DNA from: an uncultured Pseudomonadota bacterium
GTDB lineage: Bacteria; Pseudomonadota; Gammaproteobacteria; Burkholderiales; Burkholderiaceae_C
NCBI GenBank assembly: GCA_900320815.1
Contig: ONTY01000140.1
Coordinates: forward strand, 1-5,177
Length of the DNA: 5,177 nt
Reading direction: 5' to 3'
Part shown: piece by piece, positions 1 through 5,177 of the stretch
Layout: each line of letters starts with the position of its first letter
How positions within the stretch are numbered: the first letter of the stretch is position 1
Notes under the pieces: model-generated
Database searches by the model: none
The model's input: only the letters and a program-made list of their open reading frames with translations
What the model was told of the DNA's origin: nothing
Program-made: the position numbers and the translations under genes

Positions 1-1
1 G

Positions 2-127
2 GGCGCTTGGCTGCGCGGTCCGCAGTGGGCGGCGCCGTTGGCTGCTGCAGCGGTGTGTATGCCGCTGATATTTATGCTGCAGCGCTGGATATTTACACCT
101 GCTGCGCCCCATGTTTCCGCACGATAA
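2..127 (+). CDS. C-terminal fragment of a GtrA-like small membrane protein (5' end outside window)
   Basis: The frame is open from the window edge and ends in TAA at 125-127, giving 41 residues. They begin with a tryptophan- and proline-containing turn (GAWLRGPQWAAP), run into a hydrophobic helix (about residues 12-28), and finish with RWIF and a short polar tail. GtrA-family polyprenyl-phosphate sugar flippases typically end this way, with a last transmembrane helix followed by an N/Q-R-x-W-V/I-F motif, so I infer the final helix of a GtrA-like protein acting in the inner membrane. GC-rich third positions favour this frame over the other open frame here. A polysaccharide role fits the acyltransferase that follows. 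A different polytopic membrane protein is possible, because only one helix is visible. Confidence 0.5.
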   Translation, partial: GAWLRGPQWAAPLAAAAVCMPLIFMLQRWIFTPAAPHVSAR

Positions 128-271
128 ATATCCATCTCTTTGGTCTGTGCTACAAAAAATGCGATGTTACCGGCCATCCGCAAAGCGCTCTTATCGAGGG
201 GCGTATGCTTATTTTTCGCTGCGCTTGCCGGTGGGCGCAGCTCATTTATTGATTGACCGTGAGAGGTGGCG

Positions 272-1159
272 ATGATGGGACATGAAATCGGGCAATATTG
301 CGTCATTAGTGAGCGCGCGACGCTTGGTACAAATGTGACTGTGGGGCATCACTGTGTGATTGAAGATGATGTTACGATAGGGGACAACACTCAAATCGAG
401 AGCCATACGGTAATTCGAAGCGGTGTATCGCTCGGAGAAAATTCATTTATAGGTTCTGGCTGCATCCTTGGGGAGCGTGGGCAAGGGCGGTGCGGTGACA
501 GGAAAGACGGCCAGCACCCACTCCATATTGGAGGAAACGCCTTGATTCGCAGCGGCTCCATTCTTTACGCCGGTTCTAAAATAGGGTCACACTTTCAGAC
601 AGGTCATCGGGTTACCATACGTGAGGGCACGGAAATTGGAAATCACACGAGCATTGGTACGCTTTCCGATATTCAGGGAAAATGTTCTATAGGGCACTAT
701 GTAAGGTTTCACAGCAATGTGCACATAGGGCAGAAGTCCGTTGTGGGCAGCTTTGTCTGGATATTTCCCTATGTTGTCCTGACCAACGACCCTGCGCCAC
801 CGTCAAATTATTTGGATGGCGTTCACATTTATCCGTTTGCCGTCATTGCGACATCGGCGACGATATTGCCTGGAGTGAAAATTTACTCCGATTCCCTGGT
901 TGCTGCCGGTGCAACGGTGGGTAAAGATGTGGAACAGTATTCTGTGGTAGGCGGTGTGCCTGCGCGTGTCATTGGAGACGTCAGGGATATTACGAACCGT
1001 ATTATCGGGGAAAAGGTTTATCCGTGGAGATATTATTTCGACACGTATATGCCCTGGAAGGGCGTCGGATTTGATTCATGGTTCGCTATGATCCCAGATG
1101 CTGAAAAAGAGAAATTTGGAATCGCTTTTCTCAAATCAGATGGTGCTGCCTGCAGTTGA
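272..1159 (+). CDS. Left-handed beta-helix (hexapeptide-repeat) acyltransferase, probably for surface polysaccharide
   Basis: This 295-residue protein is built mostly of hexapeptide repeats ([LIV]-G-x4 type), the left-handed parallel beta-helix of trimeric CoA- or ACP-dependent acyltransferases. A first coil block covers about residues 5-67. It is broken by a Gly/Arg-rich loop (66-88) and resumes to about 225. Visible landmarks are FHSNVHIG (146-153, a candidate active-site His region), LTNDPAPPS (170-178) and the coil-capping VVGGVPARVI (225-234), followed by an alpha-helical tail. Family members acetylate or acylate amino-sugars or O-antigen sugars; the substrate here cannot be read from sequence. 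GAGGTG at 263-268 serves ATG 272 or ATG 275 (GTG 266 is less likely), so the start is uncertain by one or two residues. GC is clearly lower than in hemA, suggesting a horizontally acquired cell-surface cluster. The gene appears intact. Confidence 0.93.
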   Translation: MMGHEIGQYCVISERATLGTNVTVGHHCVIEDDVTIGDNTQIESHTVIRSGVSLGENSFIGSGCILGERGQGRCGDRKDGQHPLHIGGNALIRSGSILYAGSKIGSHFQTGHRVTIREGTEIGNHTSIGTLSDIQGKCSIGHYVRFHSNVHIGQKSVVGSFVWIFPYVVLTNDPAPPSNYLDGVHIYPFAVIATSATILPGVKIYSDSLVAAGATVGKDVEQYSVVGGVPARVIGDVRDITNRIIGEKVYPWRYYFDTYMPWKGVGFDSWFAMIPDAEKEKFGIAFLKSDGAACS

Positions 1160-1188
1160 TGCACGCCCTGCCGAGGTAAATCATTGAA

Positions 1189-1297
1189 ATGAAAAGAAAG
1201 AGTGTATTACTGTAATTGGGCGTAGTGCTGGCATCTATTTTTGTTTTGTGTATATATGCCGTACACCAAACTCAAATTGCCGTCCACGGGGGGCGGG
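1189..1297 (+). pseudogene. Broken membrane-anchor ORF, truncated by the IS1595-family element
   Basis: An ATG at 1189, preceded by GAGGT at 1173-1177, opens a frame reading MKRKSVLL and then TAA at 1213-1215. The same frame continues as LGVVLASIFVLCIYAV, a long hydrophobic stretch, and then polar residues up to the left end of the IS element. Basic residues followed by a hydrophobic helix are what a signal peptide or membrane anchor looks like, so this is probably the start of a membrane or exported protein that acquired a nonsense codon and was then cut. A late restart at TTG 1216 or GTG 1225 is possible but has no ribosome-binding site. The family is not recognisable. The 30-base gap to the acyltransferase suggests they once shared an operon. 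Confidence 0.4.
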
Positions 1298-1305
1298 GGC
1301 TACGT
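1298..1305. repeat. Left terminal inverted repeat of the IS1595-family element
   Basis: GGCTACGT matches the inward-read right end (2623 to 2616, GGCTATGT) at 7 of 8 positions; similarity falls off beyond that. It lies just outside the transposase stop codon. Confidence 0.4.
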
Positions 1306-1324
1306 GTGGGATGGATGAGCATAC

Positions 1325-2517
1325 TCAAAACTGTGGCATTTTTCCAGCTGCAGTGATGGGGGTATGATGGGGTATTGCTTTTTCCTTTTTACCACAGGAT
1401 TGACACGTCTTCTTGCAAGTCTCTTGGGGGGCGATGAAATGAGCCGCGCCAGCTGGCACACGATTGTGCCAGTAATCCATATAAAGCTGCGGTCTGTTGA
1501 AGAAATTCGACCGCACCGTCTGGTAAGTGCCCTTGACAAGCTGCTCGGCGACGGTTTCTGTTGCCGACGTCATGTTGGCTGCAAAATCCATGCACCACCG
1601 TTGCCAATCAAGGTCAGCGTGCAGATGCTTGGTAGACACACCCCTGAACCTTTTTTATAAACAGCTTCAGGTCGGTGTGAAGCGAATTGATGCGGTTGAT
1701 GGTGCCGCCAAGGAACCCCCTTTTGCCTGGATTGGCGTCGTAGCGGTTGTGAACCGCTACATTCAATGCGCGTTGCACCGGCGAATAAGCAAACGCTTTG
1801 TCCGTGGCAATGATGGAGCCATCTTTCACCTCATCCTTGAGCGTGGACATAGCTCGGTTCTTGCTGATGGTTCCACGGCCTGTCAGTTCAAAGACCGTCG
1901 TGCCTTTGTCATTGACGCCAGAGAGAACACAGATTTGTTCGGCTGACGAACCTGGCTTGTGTATGGAGCGGCCTCTTTTGTGTGGGGACGCGGCATCACG
2001 AACATCTTGGAGTGGTTGTGAGTGTCCTTGAATGATTCGGCAAAGTAGGTTTCGTCAAGTTCGGCAGATACGCCAGCGCCTACACTGAACACCCAGCAAA
2101 ACTATTTGATGACTTTCAGCAGGCGGTGGCGCATGCAAAAGGCGCTATTGAGCGAAACAGCACACTTTTGACCACATGCGCGTAGATGCTGAGCATCTAC
2201 AAAGCACTCGATGTATGCCATCCATGTGGACACCGGCAACTTGCTCATGGCAATTGCATTGGAAGTTTTGGCCCAAACGTCCGATGGCACCCATAGCAGA
2301 AATAACGCTGTGAATCATCACGAACGGACTTACCCTTCTTGATGAAATCCAGATCACCGCAACGAGGACAACACTCAATCTCTTTGTTGTTGCCAGCGGC
2401 TAGGTCAAAGGAGACTTCACGCACGAGCTGTTGAAGCTGCTCGATGGCAGCCTTGCGGTCGGTGCGTGAAAGAGCGCCAAGCTCACGTTCCAAACGGGCT
2501 ATGTTGATACCGGACGT
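1325..2517 (-). pseudogene. IS1595-family transposase, multiply disrupted
   Basis: Read on the minus strand and corrected for lesions, this gives nearly 400 residues. The N-terminus reads SGINIARLERELGALSR. A C2C2 zinc ribbon follows (CPRC and CYGC, about residues 50-77), then a DDE-type domain with DETYF (Asp codon 2054-2056), ATDKAFAY (Asp 1800-1802) and NRINSLHTDLK (Asn codon 1686-1688, where family members carry E or N), and a C-terminal STKHLHADLDWQRW. The lesions are: ACG at 2515-2517 where a start is expected, six bases after a perfect AAAGGAGG (complement of 2524-2531); a lost base at the C-run 2272-2274; TAG at 2102-2104; a frameshift near 1979-1990; and an extra base in the C-run 1641-1644. 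The family would bind the element ends and catalyse transposition; this copy is dead. Confidence 0.85.
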
Positions 2518-2615
2518 GCTCAACCTCCTTTGATTGTTGCTATCGATTTTAATGCGACGTTCCCCTAAAAACAAATCAAGGGGCAGGTGCGGCAAACTAG
2601 GTCAACCGTGGTTCA

Positions 2616-2623
2616 ACATAGCC
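2616..2623. repeat. Right terminal inverted repeat of the IS1595-family element
   Basis: Read on the minus strand this is GGCTATGT, the partner of 1298-1305 with one mismatch. It lies upstream of the transposase ribosome-binding site on the transposase-coding strand. Confidence 0.4.
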
Positions 2624-2676
2624 TTGGATGCGTGATATGGCTGATTTTTTCTTCTTGACTGTGGCAGTCGCAAGGC

Positions 2677-2700
2677 GCGGCAATGTTGCCGCACAGTTTT
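2677..2700 (+). terminator. Possible intrinsic terminator between the two mobile elements
   Basis: A perfect self-complementary stretch, GCGGCAATGTTGCCGC at 2677-2692, is followed by ACAG and a run of four T. As a plus-strand RNA it could end transcription from the polysaccharide side. The four-base gap before a short T-run makes it weak. A second small hairpin (GACTG/CAGTC) lies just upstream at 2657-2669. The minus strand lacks a T-run, so it is not an obvious terminator for the minus-strand membrane protein. Confidence 0.35.
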
Positions 2701-2724
2701 GTATTTACCAGAAAGCGCGGAAAG

Positions 2725-2744
2725 CCCCGTCCTTCAGGTCGGGG
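2725..2744 (+). repeat. Left-end subterminal hairpin of the IS200/IS605-type element
   Basis: CCCCG pairs with CGGGG and an inner CCT pairs with AGG across one T-T mismatch, leaving a two-base loop. It matches the right-end hairpin at 3405-3424 in 18 of 20 positions as a direct repeat. In this family such structures are bound by TnpA on single-stranded DNA. Confidence 0.65.
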
Positions 2745-2756
2745 ATGGATAGCGCC

Positions 2757-2779
2757 AGCTCCCCCAAGGGAGGGGGGCT
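2757..2779 (-). terminator. Hairpin overlapping the end of the tnpA remnant
   Basis: AGCTCCCCC and GGGGGGCT can pair around a short AAGGGA loop, and the hairpin abuts the tnpA stop codon (complement of 2778-2780). It may stop or stabilise the tnpA transcript. There is no T-run, so an intrinsic terminator role is not certain. Confidence 0.3.
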
Positions 2780-3060
2780 AATCTGGTGTTCGTTGCTGTT
2801 CGATGTATTTCCTGATGATTTCAATTGGCGCTCCTCCACAGCTTCCAGCAAAGTATGACGGAGACCAAAGCGATCCTCTCCACATCTTGCGAAGGATGTT
2901 GGGATACTTCCTGCGAAGCCTTCGGCTGGACACGCCCTTGAGACTGTTCACGAGTGACGAGATGGCAACCTTGGGTGGATAGTTCACCAGCAGGTGCACA
3001 TGGTCATCTTCCCCGTCGAACTCAACGAGTTCTGCTTCAAACTTCTGGCACACCCGCATG
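2778..3060 (-). pseudogene. tnpA: IS200/IS605-family TnpA (Y1 HUH transposase), 5'-truncated
   Basis: The minus strand reads CQKFEAELVEFDGEDDHVHLLVNYPP and so on to EIIRKYIEQQRTPD. The HUH metal-binding motif is visible as H-V-H within DHVHLLV, and the catalytic Tyr is the Y of IRKYIEQQ, so the motif-bearing part is intact. What is missing is the N-terminal part (roughly the first third of a usual 130-150 residue TnpA). Upstream of about 3060 the frame instead runs through antisense of tnpB, so a longer reading extending to 3227 is not a genuine TnpA. An intact relative would cut and rejoin single-stranded element ends as a dimer. The exact junction is uncertain by about ten bases. Confidence 0.82.
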
Positions 3061-3351
3061 ATGGCAAGGCGCGGTGAAAAGCTCATCTTGGTGCAGCCAC
3101 AAAACACCAGCAGGACGTGTCCAGAATGCGGCCACGTCAATGCTGAAAACCGGAAAACGCAAGCAGTGTTCCGGTGTGTGGTGTGTGGCTGCGAAGGAAA
3201 CGCTGATGTGGTGGGAGCGGTCAACATCTTGAGGCGCGGGCTGCCGCATAAGCCTCAAACGCCAGCGGCGGGCTATGTTCTGACACGCTCGCTTCTGGCA
3301 CCTGCTGAAACGCAGAGGGCGGGACACGCCCAGTTGCCGGTTGCGGCCTGA
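3061..3351 (+). pseudogene. tnpB: TnpB (RNA-guided nuclease of IS200/IS605 elements), C-terminal fragment only
   Basis: The frame reads ARRGEKLILVQPQNTSRTCPECG and continues to the second zinc-ribbon pair CVVCG and then NADVVGAVNIL. This is the C-terminal zinc ribbon of TnpB with the last RuvC segment (Asp of NADVV). The first roughly 300 residues, with the RNA-binding part and the first RuvC acidic residues, are absent, so it cannot be a nuclease. An ATG at 3058 is available but would give only the zinc ribbon. The tail after NIL (ending in TGA at 3349-3351) looks degenerate or low-constraint, and overlaps the presumed omega-RNA region. The element junction with tnpA lies just upstream. Confidence 0.82.
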
Positions 3352-3434
3352 AAACCGCAGCAGGAACCCTCCGAAGGTCCACGCAGCAAATGACCGGTAG
3401 GAATCCCCGTCCTTTAGGGCGGGGAGGATGTCAA
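3240..3434 (+). ncRNA. Candidate omega-RNA scaffold at the tnpB 3' end / right end
   Basis: In IS200/IS605 elements with TnpB, the guide RNA is made from the 3' part of tnpB and the right end, and its guide is the flanking DNA just past the element. This stretch has the right layout: tnpB tail, a GC-rich structured segment, then the hairpin at 3405-3424 and GATGTCAA at the boundary. The guide would start at 3435. The 5' limit is a guess, as is whether it is transcribed. No nuclease is encoded here, so any function would need a TnpB elsewhere in the genome. Confidence 0.4.
3405..3424 (+). repeat. Right-end subterminal hairpin of the IS200/IS605-type element
   Basis: CCCCG pairs with CGGGG, with an inner T-G wobble and CCT/AGG pairs around a two-base loop. 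It lies six bases before the TCAA cleavage sequence. It repeats the left-end hairpin (2725-2744) in direct orientation with two differences. Confidence 0.7.
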
Positions 3435-3715
3435 CGCATCATCCACGCCTGGCAGGCGGCGCTGGTGAATATCAGTGCGGCGTATGTTGAAATGCGCCCG
3501 TCGTGACCGGTAATAATCAATCCGGCAAGCAGTGCAGAAAATCCCGCCAGAAAATTGCACATCATTTGCGGCAGCAGCCGCTGGCGCCAGGATTTGGAAT
3601 TGTGTTGATTGTGTGGGCGCCATAATAGGCGCGCGGCGCATACGGTGGCGGCGGCGCAGCAGGCGGCGGGGGCGGCAAAGCCGGCGAGGTGCCAGGCGGG
3701 GGCAATCCAGTCCAT
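3431..3715 (-). CDS. Small three-helix inner-membrane protein, divergent from hemA
   Basis: This 94-residue protein starts MDWIAPAWHLAGF and ends ACQAWMMR. Hydrophobic segments at about residues 9-31, 54-70 and 76-92 predict three membrane helices, with a basic, polar loop (33-50) between the first two. The MDW-type start is preferred because codons upstream of it encode a proline run and resemble non-coding DNA. The start has no good ribosome-binding site. From memory, a small protein like this divergent from hemA occurs in Comamonadaceae; its function is unknown to me. The last Arg and stop codon lie at the edge of the IS200/IS605-type element: TCA at 3431-3433 gives TGA from element sequence. 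The pre-insertion gene would have ended at the same residue with TAA. Confidence 0.65.
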   Translation of the reverse strand: MDWIAPAWHLAGFAAPAACCAAATVCAARLLWRPHNQHNSKSWRQRLLPQMMCNFLAGFSALLAGLIITGHDGRISTYAALIFTSAACQAWMMR

Positions 3716-3831
3716 GCGGGGCGGGGGAGGAGGAGTGGCGTTTTCCTTGATGCGCGTTGCCCCGGCGCTGTGGCGCTGCGAGGGACGCCAAGGGGGGAGC
3801 ACAAGAGGGCAGTTTATAGAATTGCTCCACT
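3716..3831. promoter_or_regulatory. Divergent intergenic region between the membrane protein and hemA
   Basis: This 116-base GC-rich gap must carry promoters for both genes. TAGAAT at 3817-3822 is a 5-of-6 match to a -10 box for hemA and TATAAA on the minus strand overlaps it, but neither has a recognisable -35 at proper spacing. If the plus-strand box is real, the hemA transcript would start within a few bases of its ATG. No operator or riboswitch is evident. Confidence 0.3.
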
Positions 3832-5112
3832 ATGGCTGTTTGGGCTTTGGGACTGAATCACACGACGGCGCCCGTGGATTTGCGCGGGCGCTTTGCTTTT
3901 GCAATCGAGCAGATTGCGCCGGCGCTCTCGGCGCTGCGCGGGGCGCTGCGCAGCCAGCCAGAAGCGGCCATCCTCTCCACCTGCAACCGCACCGAGGTGT
4001 ATTGCGCCGCCGAGCAGACGCAGGCCGAGGGCACGCTGCACTGGCTGGCGCAGGCGGGCGAGGTGCCGGGCGAGGCGCTGCGCGCGCACACCTATGTGCT
4101 GCAAGACGATGCGGCCGCGCGCCATGCGTTCCGCGTCGCCAGCGGGCTGGACAGCATGGTGCTGGGCGAGGCGCAAATCCTGGGACAGATGAAAACGGCG
4201 GTGCGCGCCGCCGAGGACGCGGGCGCGCTGGGCGCCACGCTGAATCAGCTTTTCCAGCGCAGCTTTGCCGTGGCCAAGGACGTGCGCACCTGCACCGAAA
4301 TTGGCGAGCACTCCATCAGCATGGCCGCTGCTGCCGTGCGGCTGGCGGGCAATCTGTTTGAGGACTTGCGCCAGATTCGCCTGCTGCTGGTGGGTGCGGG
4401 CGAGATGATTGAACTGGTGGCGGCGCACTTTGCGGCGCGCGCGCCAAAGAGCATCGTCATTGCCAACCGCACCCTGGAGCGCGGCGAAAAGCTCGCGAGC
4501 CGTTTTGGCGCCAGCGTGATGCGGCTGGCGGATTTGACCGGGCGGCTGGCGGAGTTTGACGCTGTCATCAGCTGCACCGCCAGCCAGTTGCCCATCATCG
4601 GGCTGGGCGCGGTGGAGCGCGCGCTCAAAGCGCGGCGCCATCGCCCGATGTTTATGGTGGATTTGGCTGTGCCGCGCGACATTGAGCAGGAAGTCAGCCA
4701 GCTCGACGACGTGTACCTCTACAGCATCGACGACCTGGCGCAGGTGGTGCAAAGCGGGCAGGCGAGCCGGCAGGCGGCAGTTGCCCAGGCGGAAGTCATC
4801 ATTGACGCGGGTGTGCGCGGTTTCATGCACTGGCTGGCGCAGCGCGACCCATCCGGTGGCGTGGTGCCGCTGATTCGCCAGCTCAATGAACAGGCCAATG
4901 CCTGGCGTGCCACCGAGTTGGCGCGCGCACGCAAGCGCCTGGCCAAGGGCGACGATGTGGAAGCGGTGATGGAGGCACTCTCGCGCGCGCTGACGCAAAA
5001 GATGCTGCACGGCGCGCTGGCGGAGCTGCACGCGGCAGACGCGGCGCACCTCGCGCACACGCGCGAGATGGTCTCGCGCCTGTTTTTGCGCGGTAGCGAG
5101 CAGCGGCAGTGA
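3832..5112 (+). CDS. hemA: Glutamyl-tRNA reductase
   Basis: This 426-residue cytoplasmic enzyme reduces glutamyl-tRNA(Glu) with NADPH to glutamate-1-semialdehyde, the first committed step of C5-pathway tetrapyrrole (heme) synthesis. The catalytic domain has the signature [10 protein letters not shown] with nucleophile Cys51 and the conserved [15 protein letters not shown] (105-119). The NADPH domain has the Rossmann turn GAGEM (188-192) and [12 protein letters not shown] long alpha-helical C-terminus forms the dimerisation domain. Length is normal for the family and no lesion is seen. The start [14 protein letters not shown] is typical, though there is no Shine-Dalgarno at good spacing (the nearest GAGGG is about 24 bases upstream). 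Codon use is strongly GC-rich, marking native chromosome. The family is often controlled by heme-dependent proteolysis; the sequence does not show that here. Confidence 0.98.
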   Translation: MAVWALGLNHTTAPVDLRGRFAFAIEQIAPALSALRGALRSQPEAAILSTCNRTEVYCAAEQTQAEGTLHWLAQAGEVPGEALRAHTYVLQDDAAARHAFRVASGLDSMVLGEAQILGQMKTAVRAAEDAGALGATLNQLFQRSFAVAKDVRTCTEIGEHSISMAAAAVRLAGNLFEDLRQIRLLLVGAGEMIELVAAHFAARAPKSIVIANRTLERGEKLASRFGASVMRLADLTGRLAEFDAVISCTASQLPIIGLGAVERALKARRHRPMFMVDLAVPRDIEQEVSQLDDVYLYSIDDLAQVVQSGQASRQAAVAQAEVIIDAGVRGFMHWLAQRDPSGGVVPLIRQLNEQANAWRATELARARKRLAKGDDVEAVMEALSRALTQKMLHGALAELHAADAAHLAHTREMVSRLFLRGSEQRQ

Positions 5113-5130
5113 GCGTGAAGGAGTGTGGAG

Positions 5131-5177
5131 GTGGAAGCGGCGTTTCCAGACATCATCATGGACAAGGCTCTGGCGCG
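5131..5177 (+). CDS. Start of the gene downstream of hemA (3' end outside window), possibly peptide chain release factor 1
   Basis: AAGGAG at 5118-5123 lies seven bases before a GTG at 5131, and the frame then stays open to the window end, reading (M)EAAFPDIIMDKALAR. The gap to hemA is 18 bases, so the two are likely co-transcribed. In many betaproteobacteria the gene after hemA is prfA. The visible residues are a plausible helical N-terminus but too few to identify the protein. An ATG at 5158 in the same frame is an alternative start with a poorer ribosome-binding site. Confidence 0.45.
   Translation, partial: MEAAFPDIIMDKALA

Larger units (their letters stand above)
1298..2623 (-). mobile_element. 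Decayed IS1595-family insertion sequence
   Basis: The element is identified by its reconstructed transposase (zinc ribbon followed by an ISXO2-like DDE/DDN domain). The ends are placed at a short imperfect inverted repeat: GGCTACGT at 1298-1305 and GGCTATGT read inward from 2623, matching at 7 of 8 positions. This puts the transposase stop 27 bases from the left end and its start about 106 bases from the right end, a reasonable layout. No 8-bp target duplication is visible (GGGGCGGG on the left, TTGGATGC on the right), so the boundaries are inferred and one flank may have been deleted. The element is about 1.3 kb and cannot encode an active transposase. Confidence 0.7.
2709..3434. mobile_element. 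Internally deleted IS200/IS605-type element with both ends preserved
   Basis: The interior has the 3' part of a Y1 transposase gene on the minus strand and the 3' part of a tnpB gene on the plus strand, diverging as in IS605. The left boundary follows TTTAC (2704-2708), and TTAC is the known IS608 target. The right boundary is TCAA (3431-3434), the type of right-end cleavage sequence used by IS608. Each end has a subterminal hairpin of nearly the same sequence in the same orientation. There is no target duplication, as expected for this single-strand, HUH-mediated class. At about 726 bp the element lacks the 5' parts of both genes. It is non-autonomous, but may still carry the sites a related TnpA would recognise. 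Confidence 0.8.

Noticed and set aside
7..252. Plus-strand 81-codon frame at the window start
   Set aside because: Cys-rich translation with no family signal; the adjacent frame reads as a sensible membrane-protein C-terminus with better third-position GC.
1527..1946. Plus-strand 139-codon frame inside the IS1595-family element
   Set aside because: It is antisense to clear transposase sequence containing the second catalytic Asp and the NSLH motif.
2778..3227. Full 149-residue reading of the minus-strand TnpA frame
   Set aside because: Beyond about 3060 it is antisense of the TnpB zinc ribbon, so the N-terminal part is an artefact of the internal deletion, not transposase.
2725..3424. Two similar GC-rich palindromic repeats as a CRISPR-like array
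   Set aside because: There are only two copies, separated by transposon genes and located at element ends; they are IS200/IS605-type end hairpins.
3431..3802. Longer 123-residue form of the small membrane protein
   Set aside because: The added 29 residues include a run of five prolines and look non-coding; MDW at 3715 is the more natural start.
3609..4361. Plus-strand 250-codon frame starting before hemA
   Set aside because: It is out of frame with hemA, with Ala/Arg/Gly-rich low-complexity translation typical of high-GC shadow frames.
3814..5058. Long minus-strand open frame (414 codons) opposite hemA
   Set aside because: It is a shadow of GC-rich hemA codons: rich in Arg, Ala, His and Gln, with no recognisable domain, on the strand opposite a certain gene.

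Overview
The window looks like chromosomal DNA from a high-GC betaproteobacterium, most likely order Burkholderiales and near Comamonadaceae. The basis is the N-terminus and overall sequence of the glutamyl-tRNA reductase at the right end, the small divergent membrane protein beside it, and the GC-rich codon use there. This is recognition by eye; no search was run.

Layout, left to right. (1) Bases 1-1159 are the end of a surface-polysaccharide type cluster: the C-terminus of a GtrA-like membrane protein, then a left-handed beta-helix acyltransferase of visibly lower GC than the right flank. (2) Bases 1189-1297 hold a broken membrane-anchor ORF, cut by a stop at codon 9 and then by an insertion sequence. 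(3) Bases 1298-2623 are a decayed IS1595-family element. Its transposase, on the minus strand, has lost its start codon and carries three frameshifts and one nonsense codon. (4) Bases 2624-2708 are a short native remnant with a hairpin and T-run. (5) Bases 2709-3434 are an internally deleted IS200/IS605-type element. It keeps both ends, the 3' part of tnpA (minus), the 3' part of tnpB (plus) and the omega-RNA-like right end. (6) Bases 3431-3715 (minus) are a small three-helix membrane protein whose stop codon was the insertion target. (7) Bases 3832-5112 are hemA, followed by the first codons of another gene with a good ribosome-binding site, by context perhaps prfA.

How it fits together. The right part is housekeeping DNA: hemA makes glutamate-1-semialdehyde for tetrapyrrole synthesis, with a divergent conserved membrane protein. 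The left part is accessory cell-surface DNA. The junction between them holds two dead mobile elements of different families. The clearest specific result is that the IS200/IS605-type element sits exactly in the stop codon of the membrane protein. Removing 2709-3434 in silico restores CGG-TAA, while the present sequence reads CGT-TGA, so the protein is unchanged. I see no CRISPR array, tRNA, rRNA or intact transposase, and no convincing new multi-gene system.
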